Positions 21,901 to 34,727 of a stretch of DNA of 64,000 nucleotides are shown piece after piece. Source of the stretch: Gamarada debralockiae (taxonomy: Eukaryota > Ascomycota > Leotiomycetes > Helotiales > Hyphodiscaceae). The notes below the pieces were generated by a model that did not search any database, had not been told where the DNA came from, and was given only the letters and a program-made list of their open reading frames with translations. The position numbers were made by a program, and so were the translations under genes. The stretch spans positions 48,012 to 112,011 of the forward strand of contig NXFV01001211.1 in NCBI GenBank assembly GCA_002803225.1, given 5' to 3'. Every line of letters starts with the position of its first letter. The first letter of the stretch is position 1.

Positions 21901-24900
21901 TAACGCCACCAATATTGAAAGACATTACGGCGGGCAAGGCGCGCGGTTGACGATCTGGGGATGAGCCTGTTCCCGCGCCACAACGTTGCAATGATCTGTG
22001 GCCTGTGCAGCAGGAGAGCCAGGTTCTGGTCCAGGCTTTGCTCACTGCCACTCTAAAGTCCACACTTTCAAAGAAACTATCAAAAAGTGGCATGCATTGG
22101 GACTGGATAGGGGATTGGGGGTGGAACTGCCGCAAGGGAAGTGCAGTGCCTTATTGTGATGGACTGCTTCGTTGAGGAGAATGTCAGTAGCGCAAACGGC
22201 AAATAGGAGAGGGGTAGTCCGTAGCGAGCTGATCGTACTGCTAGTCTTGCACACTGCAGAAATGCAGGGGAAGGGATTCTTCTTTGGCTGTTACTTGACA
22301 TCTTGCATCGAGACTATCGAGACAGGGAGTCGAAGAAATTGGAGTAACCGTTTTGAACTTTTGATCTTGAACAGTAGGTTTTGTTTCCTTTTTCGGTACA
22401 GCGGGTAATGCGATTGGAGGCCTACGTTGATAGATGAATGTGTTTCTACGGTAGCGGACTGCCGCGCGCACTTCGGGATTTGGTACAAAGTAATCTCGAA
22501 GGCGGCTAGAGATACACCAGGGTAATCCTGCTTCCTCGAGGATACACTATAGCAGCAAAACCGGAGGTGGACCGAAACGGCGTTGAAAGAAGCAGTGGAA
22601 AGTTCCGTTTGAAGCCATCAACTACGAAAAGAGAGGCCTGGCGTTATTCTGACGAGAAGAATTGCCTTTCAGGGGACTGCTGAGCAAGGACCCTGGGCGC
22701 TAAAATACTGGGGCGCCGTTTTGGGAAGCGTTGGAACTTCGGCATGATGATGAAACTTATATTCGAGAAGATCTGAGCTCAAACAACCCCTTACGGACTT
22801 GTCCACTATGGATGACCCTAACTACGGATAATAACTATACAGTACAGTAGTATCAACTTAAAATAGAATGTTATGACGCTCTTTGGTGAAGATCGTGTTC
22901 ATCCTTTCCTGAACGAAAAATCAAGGGTGGTAAGTCGTGGCGAAGCAAGAAAATACGAATGCCTTTCTGCGCAGGGAAAAATCGTTGGTAAACACGATCG
23001 TCGGTAGCATGTGGTCCAGTGGTCCAAGTGCTCAGGGGTCCTAACTTCCTCTCAAGATTATCTTGGCTTGATGCATCGATGGATATCCATACCGATTAAG
23101 CTATCAATCAGTCTGCCTGCATGCCCGAAGATCTCCACCACGCTGAAATCTCCGAATGGGATTACTTCGTCGCTCCGCTGATTCCCTTTTGGGAATAACT
23201 GGGCAATGGATTTGTGGCTCCTGATGCCTTGCTGGCTCGTACACTCGTCGAGTTGCTCTCGGTTAGACGCGACGTTGCACTGTGAACCGAAGCGATGTAT
23301 AATAGACGCTGATATAGGTGGGCTCGGCAAGGTCCAGGTCTTCAAGTATCCGCGCAGAAGCACTGTGCTTCATAACGGCGATGCGCTCAGATCCTTAATC
23401 AAAAGAAGCAACATCTCCTGTGACTTTGTCTCTGGTATGAGAGCGGCAATTGCGTGTTAAGTTACAGAGTTTAGCCGTGAGTTTTGACGCTGCTCATGGG
23501 CGAATTTCTTCTGATGTCTGAGAACTCCCAGCTGGCCGGGGAATAGGGGAAACCGGGCATCAGCTCCTAGATCTCCGGTTGAAGACATGGGGATGAAGAT
23601 TGACTATTGAAATATTGATATCGATCTGATCGAAAGACGCTTGGTCGATCGTACGGTAACAAATTGAGACTACATCGGTACGGAGGCAAGACGAAGGGGG
23701 GTGACTCCCGCGTGGAAGCTTGGTGTCTTGGTCAAAGAGAGGTTCGCTTAAGATTCTTCACGATTGATTTATGACCATGGAATTGGTAGTTGTGCAAATT
23801 ACTGGCTGCCAAAATTCATTTCTCGGGCTGGCTGATGACTTGGTAGTCGTCGTCAGCAAGTTTTAACGGAATGATCGACCCCGGTTGGCAAAGGTTGCCG
23901 TTTCTGCATGATCCTTGACGCTCATCAGATCCAATATATGCAGATAATATTTGTATGGATCCCGTGTTGGTCCGCCCTGCCAGCATTGTGCAACCACTAC
24001 ATATTAGGAAGAGAAGGACGGCACGAAAAGCCTCTCGCAAGGTTAACTCGTGCCGTAGGAAGTAGTACCTCTCTCGACTTCTGGAAACGTGAGACGTGAA
24101 GCCACTCCTCAGGGTGGTTTATAAAGCTTGCCCCGTGGCTTGCCATACACTGCACAGTTCAACACATTCCAAGCATCCATGGCTGCACGGAGCGCTCGTT
24201 GGACCCCGGTATTGGTGGACAAAGCTTCCGCTTACGGATGCATGCATAATTCAGACCAAATTTCTAGAACTGTGGTTCTCCCCACGTCGAGAACCGCGAC
24301 TCAGGCTGCACAATCTCGACCTGTCAAAAGGTATCTGCTCAAGTACGCTGCGGATGATAAACAGCCGGAGGAGAGCCTTGCTCAACTGTCATGCAGCGGC
24401 ATGTCGTGGTGCATGGTTCGATCCCCATGTGGCCAGCAACGATCTTCCTTGCTTGGGGGGCCGAGAGCTGAAATTTCCAGGGGGTTGGCGAAGGTCGCTG
24501 GGATCGGACGATCACCTTGCAGGAGAGAGAATTTTGACACCAATCATGGCTTTGCGATGAGGTCTGCTACATCGATGACGACGTTTATCGTGAGTTTGGC
24601 CCCCCTCTTCTTTAACTGTCTGGAGAGATTTCCAGAAAATCATATTCTCTGGATTTAGCCGCAGACTCCCATGGCGATCTACAAAGATCTCTGTCCACCC
24701 CCAATTCTCTCACACCCTCCCGGCGACCGCTCCCTGCGGTTAATTAACATTTTTAGTAAAAGAGTGTATTATACTGCTTCTTTGCATATGGTTCAGAGAA
24801 AACTACTAAAAAGGGTTTCGGCGATAGAGTGTTTGAAAGGAAAGATTGGAAAAGCTCCACTCACACGAGAACCCGACTGAATAGGAGGAGCGAGAGTCAG

Positions 24901-27900
24901 GTGTAGTTAGACAGCCTGTAGCCAGCAGGAAAATCATCTCCGAAATATCCACAAAGCACAAAGGATCCTGCTCATCACAACGCATCAACGCCGTATGCCA
25001 CGACACGGAATATGTAAGCCCATTAATGCCTAATAGGACATGACCAATTTGTGTTGGAGTATGGTGAGAGGGCATAGAAGGAGGATTGTCACGGTGCCAC
25101 TTTCCACAACATTGATGGCTTCATCAAATTCATGCCAACGGATGATGAAAAATCGGCGACTGAGCGCAGGCCAGGTTGGACCTCGTTGGCGCTGGTTTAA
25201 CCTATAAGCGAGCAAGCCCTTCCGGGAGATCACCTCCCGCATATCAGTTGTTAAATACTTGGAGAAACTCAACACAAACTCTCGAAACATTCTGTGTCCA
25301 TAGAGCCAGCTTCAAATCCTCGATTGAGATTCCGGTGGGTATAAATAGCGTCAAAATATCTTCGTCATTGGCCCAAGAGCCAGAATGTACCAAGATATGG
25401 GACGTCAGTGTTCCATCTTTGCCTGAAGATCGAGTTTCAACTAGCCGACGAGGTCGAAAACGATCGTCCGGACTCTGTTCATGTCAATGCAGCCTCTTAC
25501 ACCATGGCCCTATGCCGGAGGAACGCATATGGCCAACGACCAACCACCCGGTCGTCATTATCGCAGGATTTTCGTGGGCGATAATTCCCATTCACTGCAT
25601 CGAAAAAGGCTCTCTCTACGCGAGCTTAGATGAGTACAACGCCTTGTGGCGTTCACGATGGGTGGTATCCTTTGTCGTACTCGAACTGTGGATTTGCGGA
25701 GTCACCCTTTCTTAGTGGCTACCAGTCAAGATAGCTAAGGATAGCTACATGATATGCCATGCTTTTTGCTCTTGCACCTGTCAGATACTAAGATCTGCAA
25801 AGGGTTGATCATGGCGTTTTTAGTTCATCGACAAACCTTCACATGGGTGACTGCTGGGGCCCTTGTCAGTGGGCGGCGACAAGGGGATCCGACTCGAGTC
25901 GACACAAATGCCTGTCGTGGATGCGCCCAGGGATGATGGGAACCGATGGTGACTCGTGTACGGTCCGAAAAACACACTGAGAAAGTCGACTGTGGACAAA
26001 AACTGTAAGCGATGTTACCGTACTCACCAGCCCAGTTACAGTACGAAGTACAAGAAAAATACTATGGAATAGCCCCGCCGCCATGCTAGAGAATCTTCTC
26101 CAAAAGGACACAACACCGCAGTGCATGTGTGGGTAATCCTGCGGGGAAACCTTTCGGGCGGAGTCCAACCTCCTGAATCATTCGCCTAGAGTGATCATGA
26201 TTCACCCAGCTGTCGTCCCCATTAATTCAGCTCCCGCGCCTGAAAGGCTGAAAAAATGAGCGATTCGGGAAATATGTATAAAGAGATCATCGCGCCCCAT
26301 GAGAGAGGATACTCGAGCCGTCAAGAACATCCCGTGTCCCTTGCGCCGGGTTGATCCAGCGGTGGCATTGGAATGCGTGGGTTTTGGGTACCACGGGCCG
26401 CCAGAGCAGCGGCGGGTGCAACCAACGTGAAAGTGGATATTTCAACAGGCTGCCAGCGTTCTAGAGCTACTCTAGCCCTTCGTCTAAATACTCACCTGCC
26501 CATGATGACCAGTCGTGGCTGGCGACCCGTCGTTTTGCTAGGGAAAGATCTGCAATACCTAAATTCGCCCGCGGCTGGTCTTTCCAGTGAACTTTCTCGC
26601 CTCCTGCCGTTGGAGGGGTAGATCATTACCACTGAGCAGCACGAAAGAACAAAATACCTCTAGCTCCAGCGCCACTCCTCTCTAACAGCAAGAATGATAA
26701 GAGATTCCCCGTGCCTCTGTCCCGTCTTCTCTTTGTGACAGCGAATATCGCATCAAAAACCCCTTACCAAGCTTGCCTTAACACGACTCAATCCGGCACA
26801 TTTTGCGCCGCGGACAGCACCCCGGTGTATATCATCTGAACCTTGAATTACCACGGGCCTTTCACCGTTTAAGCGAGTAACGGCAGAGACGCCCCCATTG
26901 CGGATCATCACTGGAGTGGGCAGGGAGGGATCGCACAGGACTTATTTGCCGCCCTTCCAGAATTTCATCCAATATACCCCAAACAGCAATCTTATCGTCC
27001 GAAGAGCGTATATTGTCCGTGTCACTATTATCAAATAATTGTAGCAATTCTGCGAACAGACTGTTTGGAATGCAGGGAAGGGGACTGAGAGAGTTCGGGA
27101 ACCATTTTGTGGCACGAGAGATGGTTTCTCGACTGTGGATATCTCTAGTTCGAGAAGTTATTTACCGGCTGGTACCAAGAACTTCAGTAAAAAGTACGAC
27201 AAGTTTACAGGCAGATCCCGCCTTCGCTTCTGGCGCATCAGTGCTTCCGTCACCCTCGTCTCATGTGGTCCCTAGCTGGTTGTCAAGATCCTGGTCCCAA
27301 ACATCTGGAGGTGACAGGCATGGAGGTCCTACAAACCTGAGAAAAATTACGCCTCGAAAGGGGATTTACTCCGAGGTCCGCCTGCATTGAAGAAGCATTA
27401 CAACCCTAGCCGACCGATACGCTATTTCCTTCGAGGGTCTCCTCCCTACTCCACCCTGCGTGTGCATAGAAGAATAACGGTTCTTACAGGCATCGGCTAC
27501 CCTGGACCCTCCCTCAAGATCCTGGGAAATCATCCTCTTTTCACATCCCCATCGAGCACGGGTGCAACGCGGCGAAAGCTAAGGCAGTATCAAGCCAATA
27601 CAGCTCAGAATCATCCCAACCCTACAAATTATTTTGTTAGTGCCAAGTTTTGGGGCATCTCAAGTCGCAGTCCCGGTGTTGACCCACCCAATTTGTGACA
27701 GCATTGCTCAGTGGTATTGACCAGGATATTCTCTCTGGTGGATTTGCAGCCTGATCCGCCGCCCACCGCCTTCGGGACACCTGATAAATATCCTCAATCC
27801 CTCGCACACTTCTCAAGCCTTGCATTCGCAGGCGTATCTAACATCACTAGGGTCATATACATGAGTCGAGGGAAACATAAGGTCGAATCAAAACTTAATA

Positions 27901-28018
27901 TCCTAATCATTAACACCATCAATCGAACCTCACCAACTTGTTCGTCGACTTCCATCAGTTCTGTCTGAGAAAACTGCAACTCAACAAAAGCAAAGACGTC
28001 CTCGGCCTGGTCTAGGTC
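18901..28018. other. Gene-poor region of about 9 kb upstream of the mtfA-like gene
   Basis: Many short open frames occur on both strands (the longest near 21303-21896 minus, 24128-24658 plus and 25176-25715 plus). They overlap one another, lack coherent domains and have no matching splice chain. A short simple repeat of AGAGCT units lies near 20850-20872. No tRNA, rRNA or transposon ends could be supported. The last few hundred bases before 28019 are probably the promoter and 5' UTR of the regulator gene. Confidence 0.45.
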
Positions 28019-29163
28019 ATGAACCTCTCTAGTTTGGTCCACGCTGGTAGACATCAATCAGAGCAGCAATTCTCGCAATATAATCCAAGACATCAACAAG
28101 CCATGGCTTCTTCGCTGATTGCCAACCCATACACAGCTCAATCTCTCCCTCAAAACCCATCCTACTCATACGTTTCCGCACCCCAACCACCACCATCACC
28201 TCCAATGGACGAAGCTTCCAAGTGTTCTCTACCATCGATATCAAGTCTATTGGGATTGGCCGATGGCTCAAGTCCACAGGAGCAAGCTCAACAGCAACAA
28301 CAGCAAGGTCAGTCTTCCTTTTCAGCTTTCCAAGCCATCAAAACTAAAACCCTCCAAGCACAGCAACAGCAAAAGGTTGAATACAGGCCTGGTTCTGGAC
28401 ACCAGTATGGCCCATCACCATCGATGAGCTCTCGAGGTGCTCTCCCACCAACCCCGCCAATGCAATCGGACTCAGGATTTGACGGACGACAATCACCATC
28501 AACAGCATCCAACTCTGGATACTCTGTTGTCTCTGCACCTGGGTACTACTTCACTCCTAATTCAGTCTCAGCAATCAACAACATGGAGCCTCACGCTCAG
28601 CGCCAACACGTCCCAGCTTTGACTCGAAGGGTTTCGATGCCAGCGACTTCAATAGCATATAATCAATCGCCATACAATGGCTCTCAATATGCAGCTAGTC
28701 CTAGCCAGCAGTCGATGGGCTCATACTACTCGAGCCCGATGCAACCCACACCTCCTCAATCTCAGATCTCTGGTCTTTACTATCAAAGACCTCTTCCTCA
28801 AGTATGTCGAGTGCCCTGTTCTCTACTTCAATGCTAACAATCAATCAGCAATTCCCACCTCCATTAATGCCGGTATCAGTTACGCTCACCCCTTCATCTG
28901 GAGCCAACCCATGGCAACATCACCACTACATCTCCCCATCATCCGCTGCTGCCTTCCCTCAATCCCAAGATCGATACATTTGCCCTACGTGCAACAAGGC
29001 ATTTTCTCGACCATCGAGTTTGAGGATACACTCTCACAGCCACACAGGCGAGAAGCCATTCAAGTGTCCTCATCAAGGTTGCGGCAAGGCTTTCAGCGTC
29101 CGAAGTAATATGAAGCGACACGAACGAGGATGCCACACTTTCGAAGGCGGATCGATGATGTGA
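28019..29163 (+). CDS. mtfA: MtfA-like C2H2 zinc-finger transcription regulator
   Basis: Exons 28019-28801 and 28849-29163 give 365 residues, with a 47-bp intron of clear GTATGT/ATCAG borders. The start MNLSSLVHAG resembles the conserved MtfA N-terminus. It is followed by a SPPMDEASKCSLPSISSLLG block that recurs in this family, then Gln/Ser/Pro-rich activation-type sequence. Two zinc fingers close the protein: C306/C309/H322/H326 and C334/C339/H352/H357, joined by an HTGEKPFK linker. In Aspergillus MtfA controls secondary metabolism, conidiation and protease genes. The same role here is inferred from the family. A later in-frame ATG at 28106 is possible, but the family N-terminus supports the first. 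Confidence 0.8.
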
Positions 29164-31494
29164 TCCGATCATCAAATGAACGACCAGAGGAGCGAGAAGA
29201 GCAAGAGACGGAAATTCTAATGTATATAGTACTTCTTTCCTTTTTACGTTCGATATATGTCGTTTATAATTCGGGTGGCTTTCTCAGCTCGCCGAAGCCC
29301 ACTCGTTATTTCTTTGCTTTTTGCGAGCAAGCACGTTTTGTGTTACAATCATGAAAGAGGCGTTGGCGGACAGTATCGGTGAATAGCATTTACATCGGCG
29401 TTAATGGCATTGGTTCCAGTCGAAGAATTGCTCGACGGAACGGTGTATAAAGGGGGGAAGGACAAAAATCGGATCGCAGGATCCGTCCACAAGATTTCGA
29501 GGAGAGGATGAAGATGCTGCTGGTCCATCATCTGTATTCTGCACTGATAAGAGCAGATTTTTATCTAGACTTGAAGTTTTCGGTCACCAGACGAGAATAG
29601 AGTTGTTGGTGTGTGGTAGTAGTGTAAAGTAATTGAGGACAATATCATCATTGCCCACATTCTTTGAAATTCATTTGCAAACATTACATCAACCTCTTTT
29701 TCCAGATCCGTATCTTCCTCTGCGCATTTCTGTTTACCCCGGGATTTAGGGGCACCGAATAGCTTACGATGCCTCCATTATTGCTCATTAATGTTCCAAT
29801 CACAAAGTCATCACAACAAACACCTCACCTGATCGTCCCTTCCAGCCACCACGTCTTGACTCAGCTGAATTTCCGAGCCTCATTATCAGGCATCTTAACT
29901 ACACATCAGCTACCGGAGATTTGGACGCGCATCATCATGTCCTCATCGATCACCCCAGAATGGTACTCAGGCATAACGATGCAGCCCTATTCGTACCTGA
30001 CTCTCCCAGCGCCGGCAGGCGGCTCCACCGTCCACAATCTCACAACGCAAGTTATCATAAACAATCAAAGTAAGAATAGGGTTCCTAGTCCAACGTCTTT
30101 ATAACGAGTCCTTTAAAAGGAAGCTAGGAAGCCTTAACAGCTCCAATATTGCAATCTGGCCTAAGTAGCGCTGAATCGTGTGGCCGCTCAAGTGACGTTG
30201 TCGTTGCGGGGCTCTCCTTGCTTGCTTTTTCCCTCGCTTGTGGAGCTGGGAGGTTGGCCCGAGGTTTTCTGACATCGGCCACGCTGCTTCGTCAATAGAG
30301 TTCAATGATGTTCATGCAGGATAATCCCTGCACGGTTTCCAGCGTCTCTTAAGAGGCGCATTAAGATCTAGTTGGGAGAGACCAAAGGGGCGGAAGAGGC
30401 TCATGGCATGAGCGAGAACACGACTGTGAATCTTAGCAGAAACTTATGATCAGATGACACATGCATGGCCGAAGAATTTGGACGGCTTTATGCAGAGATA
30501 TCGGGTGGCGTGTCGAAAATGGGTTTTATGCATACTGTGTTGGCGCTGAATTTGGGTTAAAGATTAAGAGATCAAACGATGGCGCTGCAAAAGTACGAAG
30601 CTTGATCATTTCAAACTTCGCGGTGAAGGCAGATGGCTTCAGCTGGCGGATCTGAGTCTGGAAGTAATCTCCATAGCATGGTTGTTAAGATTCGCTGTTT
30701 CGTTTCGATACTCTGTTATAAGCGTCGATGTTAATCATAATTCAAGCCGTGTTATTACTCCTTCAATTCTCGGACGAGATTCAAAGCAGTAATCGCACAG
30801 ACTGTGAAATGAAGCACAATGAACGGATGTATTCGTCACCTCATCCCATATCACACAGAAATTGAAACGTTGACAGCTTCCATAATAACCTCCCTGCCCA
30901 ATATCAGACGATATCCAGGTCAATGATTTTCAGATTTTCGAAACATCGGAAATCGGGAAGATAAAAGGAAAGAAGGGCGGTATGCATGATAGGTCCGAGC
31001 GGGACGTTGATCCTCGTGGAGTTCATGCGGGGTGCTGAAACGAGGAGCGTTAGAGGCGCTTCTCAATTTTCAGGGTCGTGTTTTGGAATATTTGAGGGAC
31101 GTTGGAACTTCGGAAGTTGCATTCCTTAAAGACATAAAATTAGAATGGCGGTGAAATGAAGAAAGAGAAGTGAGAATGGGAGGTTGGTGTCGCGGCGATG
31201 AGAGAAAGAGTGAAGAACTGGGAGGAAACTGGGCAGATATCCGTTGGAATTGAAGATGAAACGAGATTTTGCAATTTTCTTGAAGAAAATCCGGGGAGCT
31301 GGTTCTGGGAACGAGTTTGGATGATGGTTCACTAGGATGCTGGGGGAGGCTGTGCAGTCTGAATCAAGTAGATCAGGCTGAATTGCCATACAAAAGGAAC
31401 CAGTTCCCATGAGTTCAAGAAACTTTCTATCATTACTGCGACTATCTCTTTCTGCGACGCCGTTCATCCTCCTTCTAGCACGGTAATGATCGCT
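29164..31494. other. Intergenic region between the mtfA-like and esterase genes
   Basis: About 2.3 kb. An open frame at 29769-30104 contains an ATG at 29938, but it has no recognisable domain and no convincing continuation. Nothing else could be supported. Confidence 0.4.
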
Positions 31495-32983
31495 TTAATA
31501 ATTAGGCATGTCATTCCAATAGAGGGTGTCATGTTGAACTTCGGGACCAGCTGCATACAAGATCCAATTGAACTTCAACTTGATGTACTGAATCAAGTGG
31601 CTGGCGATCTTGATGTGTCCGACATCCGTGGGATGATATTGAGGCCCAATGTCGTTGTGTTGCATTATCCCGGTAGTATTGAAGTAGGAGACGAACGGTG
31701 CACTTGATCGGTGGGATTGATATGTTGTGTTGCGCACAGGATCGTAGAGGATATTGTTCGAGAGGTATTCATGAGAATTAAAGTACTCGTAGATAGAGCA
31801 GATTTGGGTGAGAAATCCAGCGGATTGTTCGTAGGTGTTGCCGACGGTTCCGAAGCCTTCCCAGAGGGACTGCATTTGATTAGCGGGGGCTGCAGAAGCG
31901 ACGATAGAGACTGACGATGAGAATGATTTGAGCTTCAGGCCATATGGCGTGAACACCCTCAATGAGCATAGTGTATTGGGCGACATAACCAGCGGTAGTC
32001 ACGCCATTTGCTGAGTTGAAATCGTTGGTGCCGAGATTGATTACCACAATATCTGCAGCAGGATGCTTCGAGAAATCCCACACCTCAGGGTTATCACCCC
32101 AAATGTCGATTGCTCGTCCGCTTGTATCTGAGGTATGGAACCATTGGTAGAACATTCCGCGGAGATTTCCGTAGCATTGTTTGTCGAACAAGCAGATTCC
32201 TGGATATGCGGTGATTGAGTATTCGGTATTTCCGAGACCAGCACTCATGCCGTAAGAGTAACTTGCCAACCCCTCCAACGTTGCATACTGACCAGCGGAA
32301 AGCGAATCTCCAATCACCTCCACAGTTCGGGAAAAGTCTGGGATTTTGACGAGTTGTGATCCTTTGGACACATGGACTGAGCCAATTTGGACACCATAAG
32401 CCCAATTCGTGACTCGGAGCTGTGGCAGACCGCGGAGTCAGCAATCACTCAGTTCGTTTGGAAGATCTACTCTAAGACATGAAACAGTTCCGGAAAGGAG
32501 ATATTTTACTCCCCGTAACTCACCTCGAATGTCGAAGGACTGATTGGTGTTGTGAGGTTGACGGCGGGAGTGCTTGGGCTCACTAGTAAGTGAGTCGCAT
32601 TTGTTGTCACGTTGGTGAACTGCCAGTCTTGACCATCAATTCTGTATCCAATCAAAGTTGTATCTGTGGTCAGAGGTCCGAATGTGATTGCGACCTCTTG
32701 TCCAGTGAATCCAAATTTCAGGCCAGGAGCTCTGGGACTGGTCAGCCATTGAACGGGAATGGGCGAATGATACTCACGACCACCAGGAGATGTATTTCGA
32801 ATCCCATCTTCCTTTGTACGACAATTGAGGAGCACTTGGAGGGTAGCTCGTGAACTGGTACTCTGAAGGATCAATGACAGTGTTTGGGTAGTCTGTAATC
32901 CGGACCTGGCCATTCTGCCAGATTGTTGCTGAGGTTAAACTGGCAAGAGCCACAAAATACCCGCAGACTGACGAGAGCTTCAT
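31495..32983 (-). CDS. Secreted SGNH/GDSL esterase, CE2-like
   Basis: Four exons, 32983-32778, 32731-32524, 32419-31916 and 31869-31495, give 430 residues. Two of the introns are only 46 bp, yet they restore phase and family sequence. A signal peptide (MKLSSVCGYFVALASLTSA) opens the protein. A beta-rich N-terminal domain follows (about residues 20-165), then an SGNH hydrolase domain with the nucleophile block VEVIGDSLSAG (Ser177). It also has VVINLGTNDFN and the catalytic Asp/His block HPTDVGH (D388/H391). An N-terminal jelly roll before SGNH is the layout of carbohydrate esterase family 2, which removes acetyl groups from xylan and other glycans. The target polymer is not readable from sequence. 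Secretion and a plant-polysaccharide role are inferred. Confidence 0.82.
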
Positions 32984-34199
32984 CTTGGATATGTCTTGAG
33001 CTATGTGGAACAAAAGACGGGAGAAGGAAGGAACTTTGCCCAAGAGGGAGTTTAATTAACTTTATATCAGCCTAGCTCTTTAACGTTAATGATCTTCCGA
33101 GAAGAGATCTGACGATCAGCCGGTTCCCAGGCACCGATCCAATAAGCTTTGCATTTCGTCATTGCTTTCCTGCGGGGTACCATATTTGATGCGGAATGTA
33201 GTCTGACGATGACGTTTTGTTTATCCGTAGTGAAGAGGGGATGTATATATTCATTCGAAGTGCCCGCGTTGGGACTTCGTGAAGATTCCGGCAGAGGCTG
33301 GGAAGGATGCGTGATTGCAGGGAGCTCTTTCAAGAATAAATGATATGGAGAGATGGACTGTGGTCTCTGAAATAAGAGAGTGAGGTTCCAGGATCGGATG
33401 GAAGAATAGATGAACGCAGACATGGATTAACTGCATAAAAGAGCGCCACTGTGCGGAGAAAGGCACTATCTTCCGTCGGGTTCTGATGATCTCGAGCTAT
33501 AAAGTTACGGAGCGACTGGCTCCGTCGACCACTTGGTATTAGAGACTGTTCTCGACGATCCAGGGCTGAGGGAAGGTTGGCCGTTGAGGCTCACAAGCAC
33601 GGGATGATCAAATGGTCAACAATGAGGCTCAAGAAACACAGGATGTTGTTGTCGTCGACAGTAATAACGCTTAGTCATGTAAAAGATACACAGCGAGCAA
33701 GGGGCGCTAGGAGCGCTAGGCGACCCCAGGTTTGGATTTGGGGGGCCGAAAAAAACCTTTTGAGGAGTTGCGACACTTCAGCGTTTATTCAACCAGTGAT
33801 CAATGACCTCTCAGCGCGCGGTTTTCTTTCATTCTTTATTTCAATTGAATCACAATAGGCCGGCCTCCTTCTTCTCAAGATCAGGATCAAACCTTGGAAC
33901 GGAAACGCCATATATCAGAGAGGACGGGACGTTGGTGTCTGTCTGCTGATCCATCCATAAAAAACAAATTCGAACTTCCCCACGGACGGTAATACAAACC
34001 CAAATCTTCGGCCTGGCCGCATCCCGCACCAAACCTAACTTCCACAACATCACCAAAGGGGAGCTTTTTGCAATGATCCAACCGTCATCTCAATTACCAT
34101 GAAGTTTACAGCACCTTCGCAGCTCTCTGTGAGGGTGTCGTTGCCTTCGTCCATAACTCTGATATCTCGAGTCCCGCGAACCGACGCTCACCGACCGCC
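32984..34199. other. Divergent intergenic region, esterase / BLOC-1-like gene
   Basis: About 1.2 kb separates two divergent genes. Only short overlapping open frames are present, and no repeat or RNA gene was recognised. Confidence 0.4.
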
Positions 34200-34727
34200 A
34201 TGGCATCACCCGCAAATTCAGTTCCCGATACGCAGCTCGGTCTAACGAACGATGAGATCGCCCTGCTGCGCCATCACCAGCAAGCAGCTGCTTCGACTGC
34301 TGGTGGTTCCTCATCGCGCGCGGCATCCCGCGCATCCTCACAAGGTCTCCTTCTCCTCGACGGCTCCTCCCTGGCAGCTCTTGGCCGGCATTTCGATCGC
34401 TTGTTGCAACAGATACAAGCGCGATTAGACTATCTCTCCGAGCAATCACAGATGGTCGCGCAACAGCAGTACGATATGGCGGGGAATGCAATTGCGATAG
34501 CTGATTCGGAGATTGCGCGGTTTCACGATATATTGAGGCAGATTGATGAGCTGGAAGTGGATTTTGATAGGATAAGACATATAAGGGATATAGTGAGTGC
34601 TTATAGGCAGCGGGTGGATGAGATGGAACGGGAGGTGGAGCATAGTGGCTCCAGCAGTCGGCACAGGCATCGCCATCATGGAGAGAGCTCTGGAAGCTCC
34701 AGCAGGCGACATAGGGATAGGAGGTGA
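34200..34727 (+). CDS. BLOC-1 subunit-like coiled-coil protein (BLOC1S2/Cnl1 type)
   Basis: A single exon encodes 175 residues. The N-terminal 45 residues are Ala/Ser-rich and probably disordered. Residues about 55-150 form a continuous helical coiled coil (for example FDRLLQQIQARLDYLSEQSQ, then RIRHIRDIVSAYRQRVDEME). The tail is Ser/His/Arg-rich. The length and coiled coil match the fungal biogenesis-of-lysosome-related-organelles complex-1 subunit 2 family, which acts in endosomal sorting with other BLOC-1 subunits. The assignment rests on pattern and length only, so another small coiled-coil family cannot be excluded. The ATG has a good context and lies directly before the conserved part. 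Confidence 0.55.
   Translation: MASPANSVPDTQLGLTNDEIALLRHHQQAAASTAGGSSSRAASRASSQGLLLLDGSSLAALGRHFDRLLQQIQARLDYLSEQSQMVAQQQYDMAGNAIAIADSEIARFHDILRQIDELEVDFDRIRHIRDIVSAYRQRVDEMEREVEHSGSSSRHRHRHHGESSGSSSRRHRDRR

Noticed and set aside
24400..24440. tRNA B box-like GGTTCGATCCC
   Set aside because: The flanking arms do not form a full T stem and no A box or acceptor stem is found at the right distance.
24128..25715. Two plus-strand open frames of about 175 residues in the gene-poor region
   Set aside because: No domains, no biased composition, competing frames on the other strand and no splice chain.
29769..30104. Small open frame of 111 codons with an internal ATG at 29938
   Set aside because: A GTAAGA donor-like word follows, but no convincing next exon or family feature exists.
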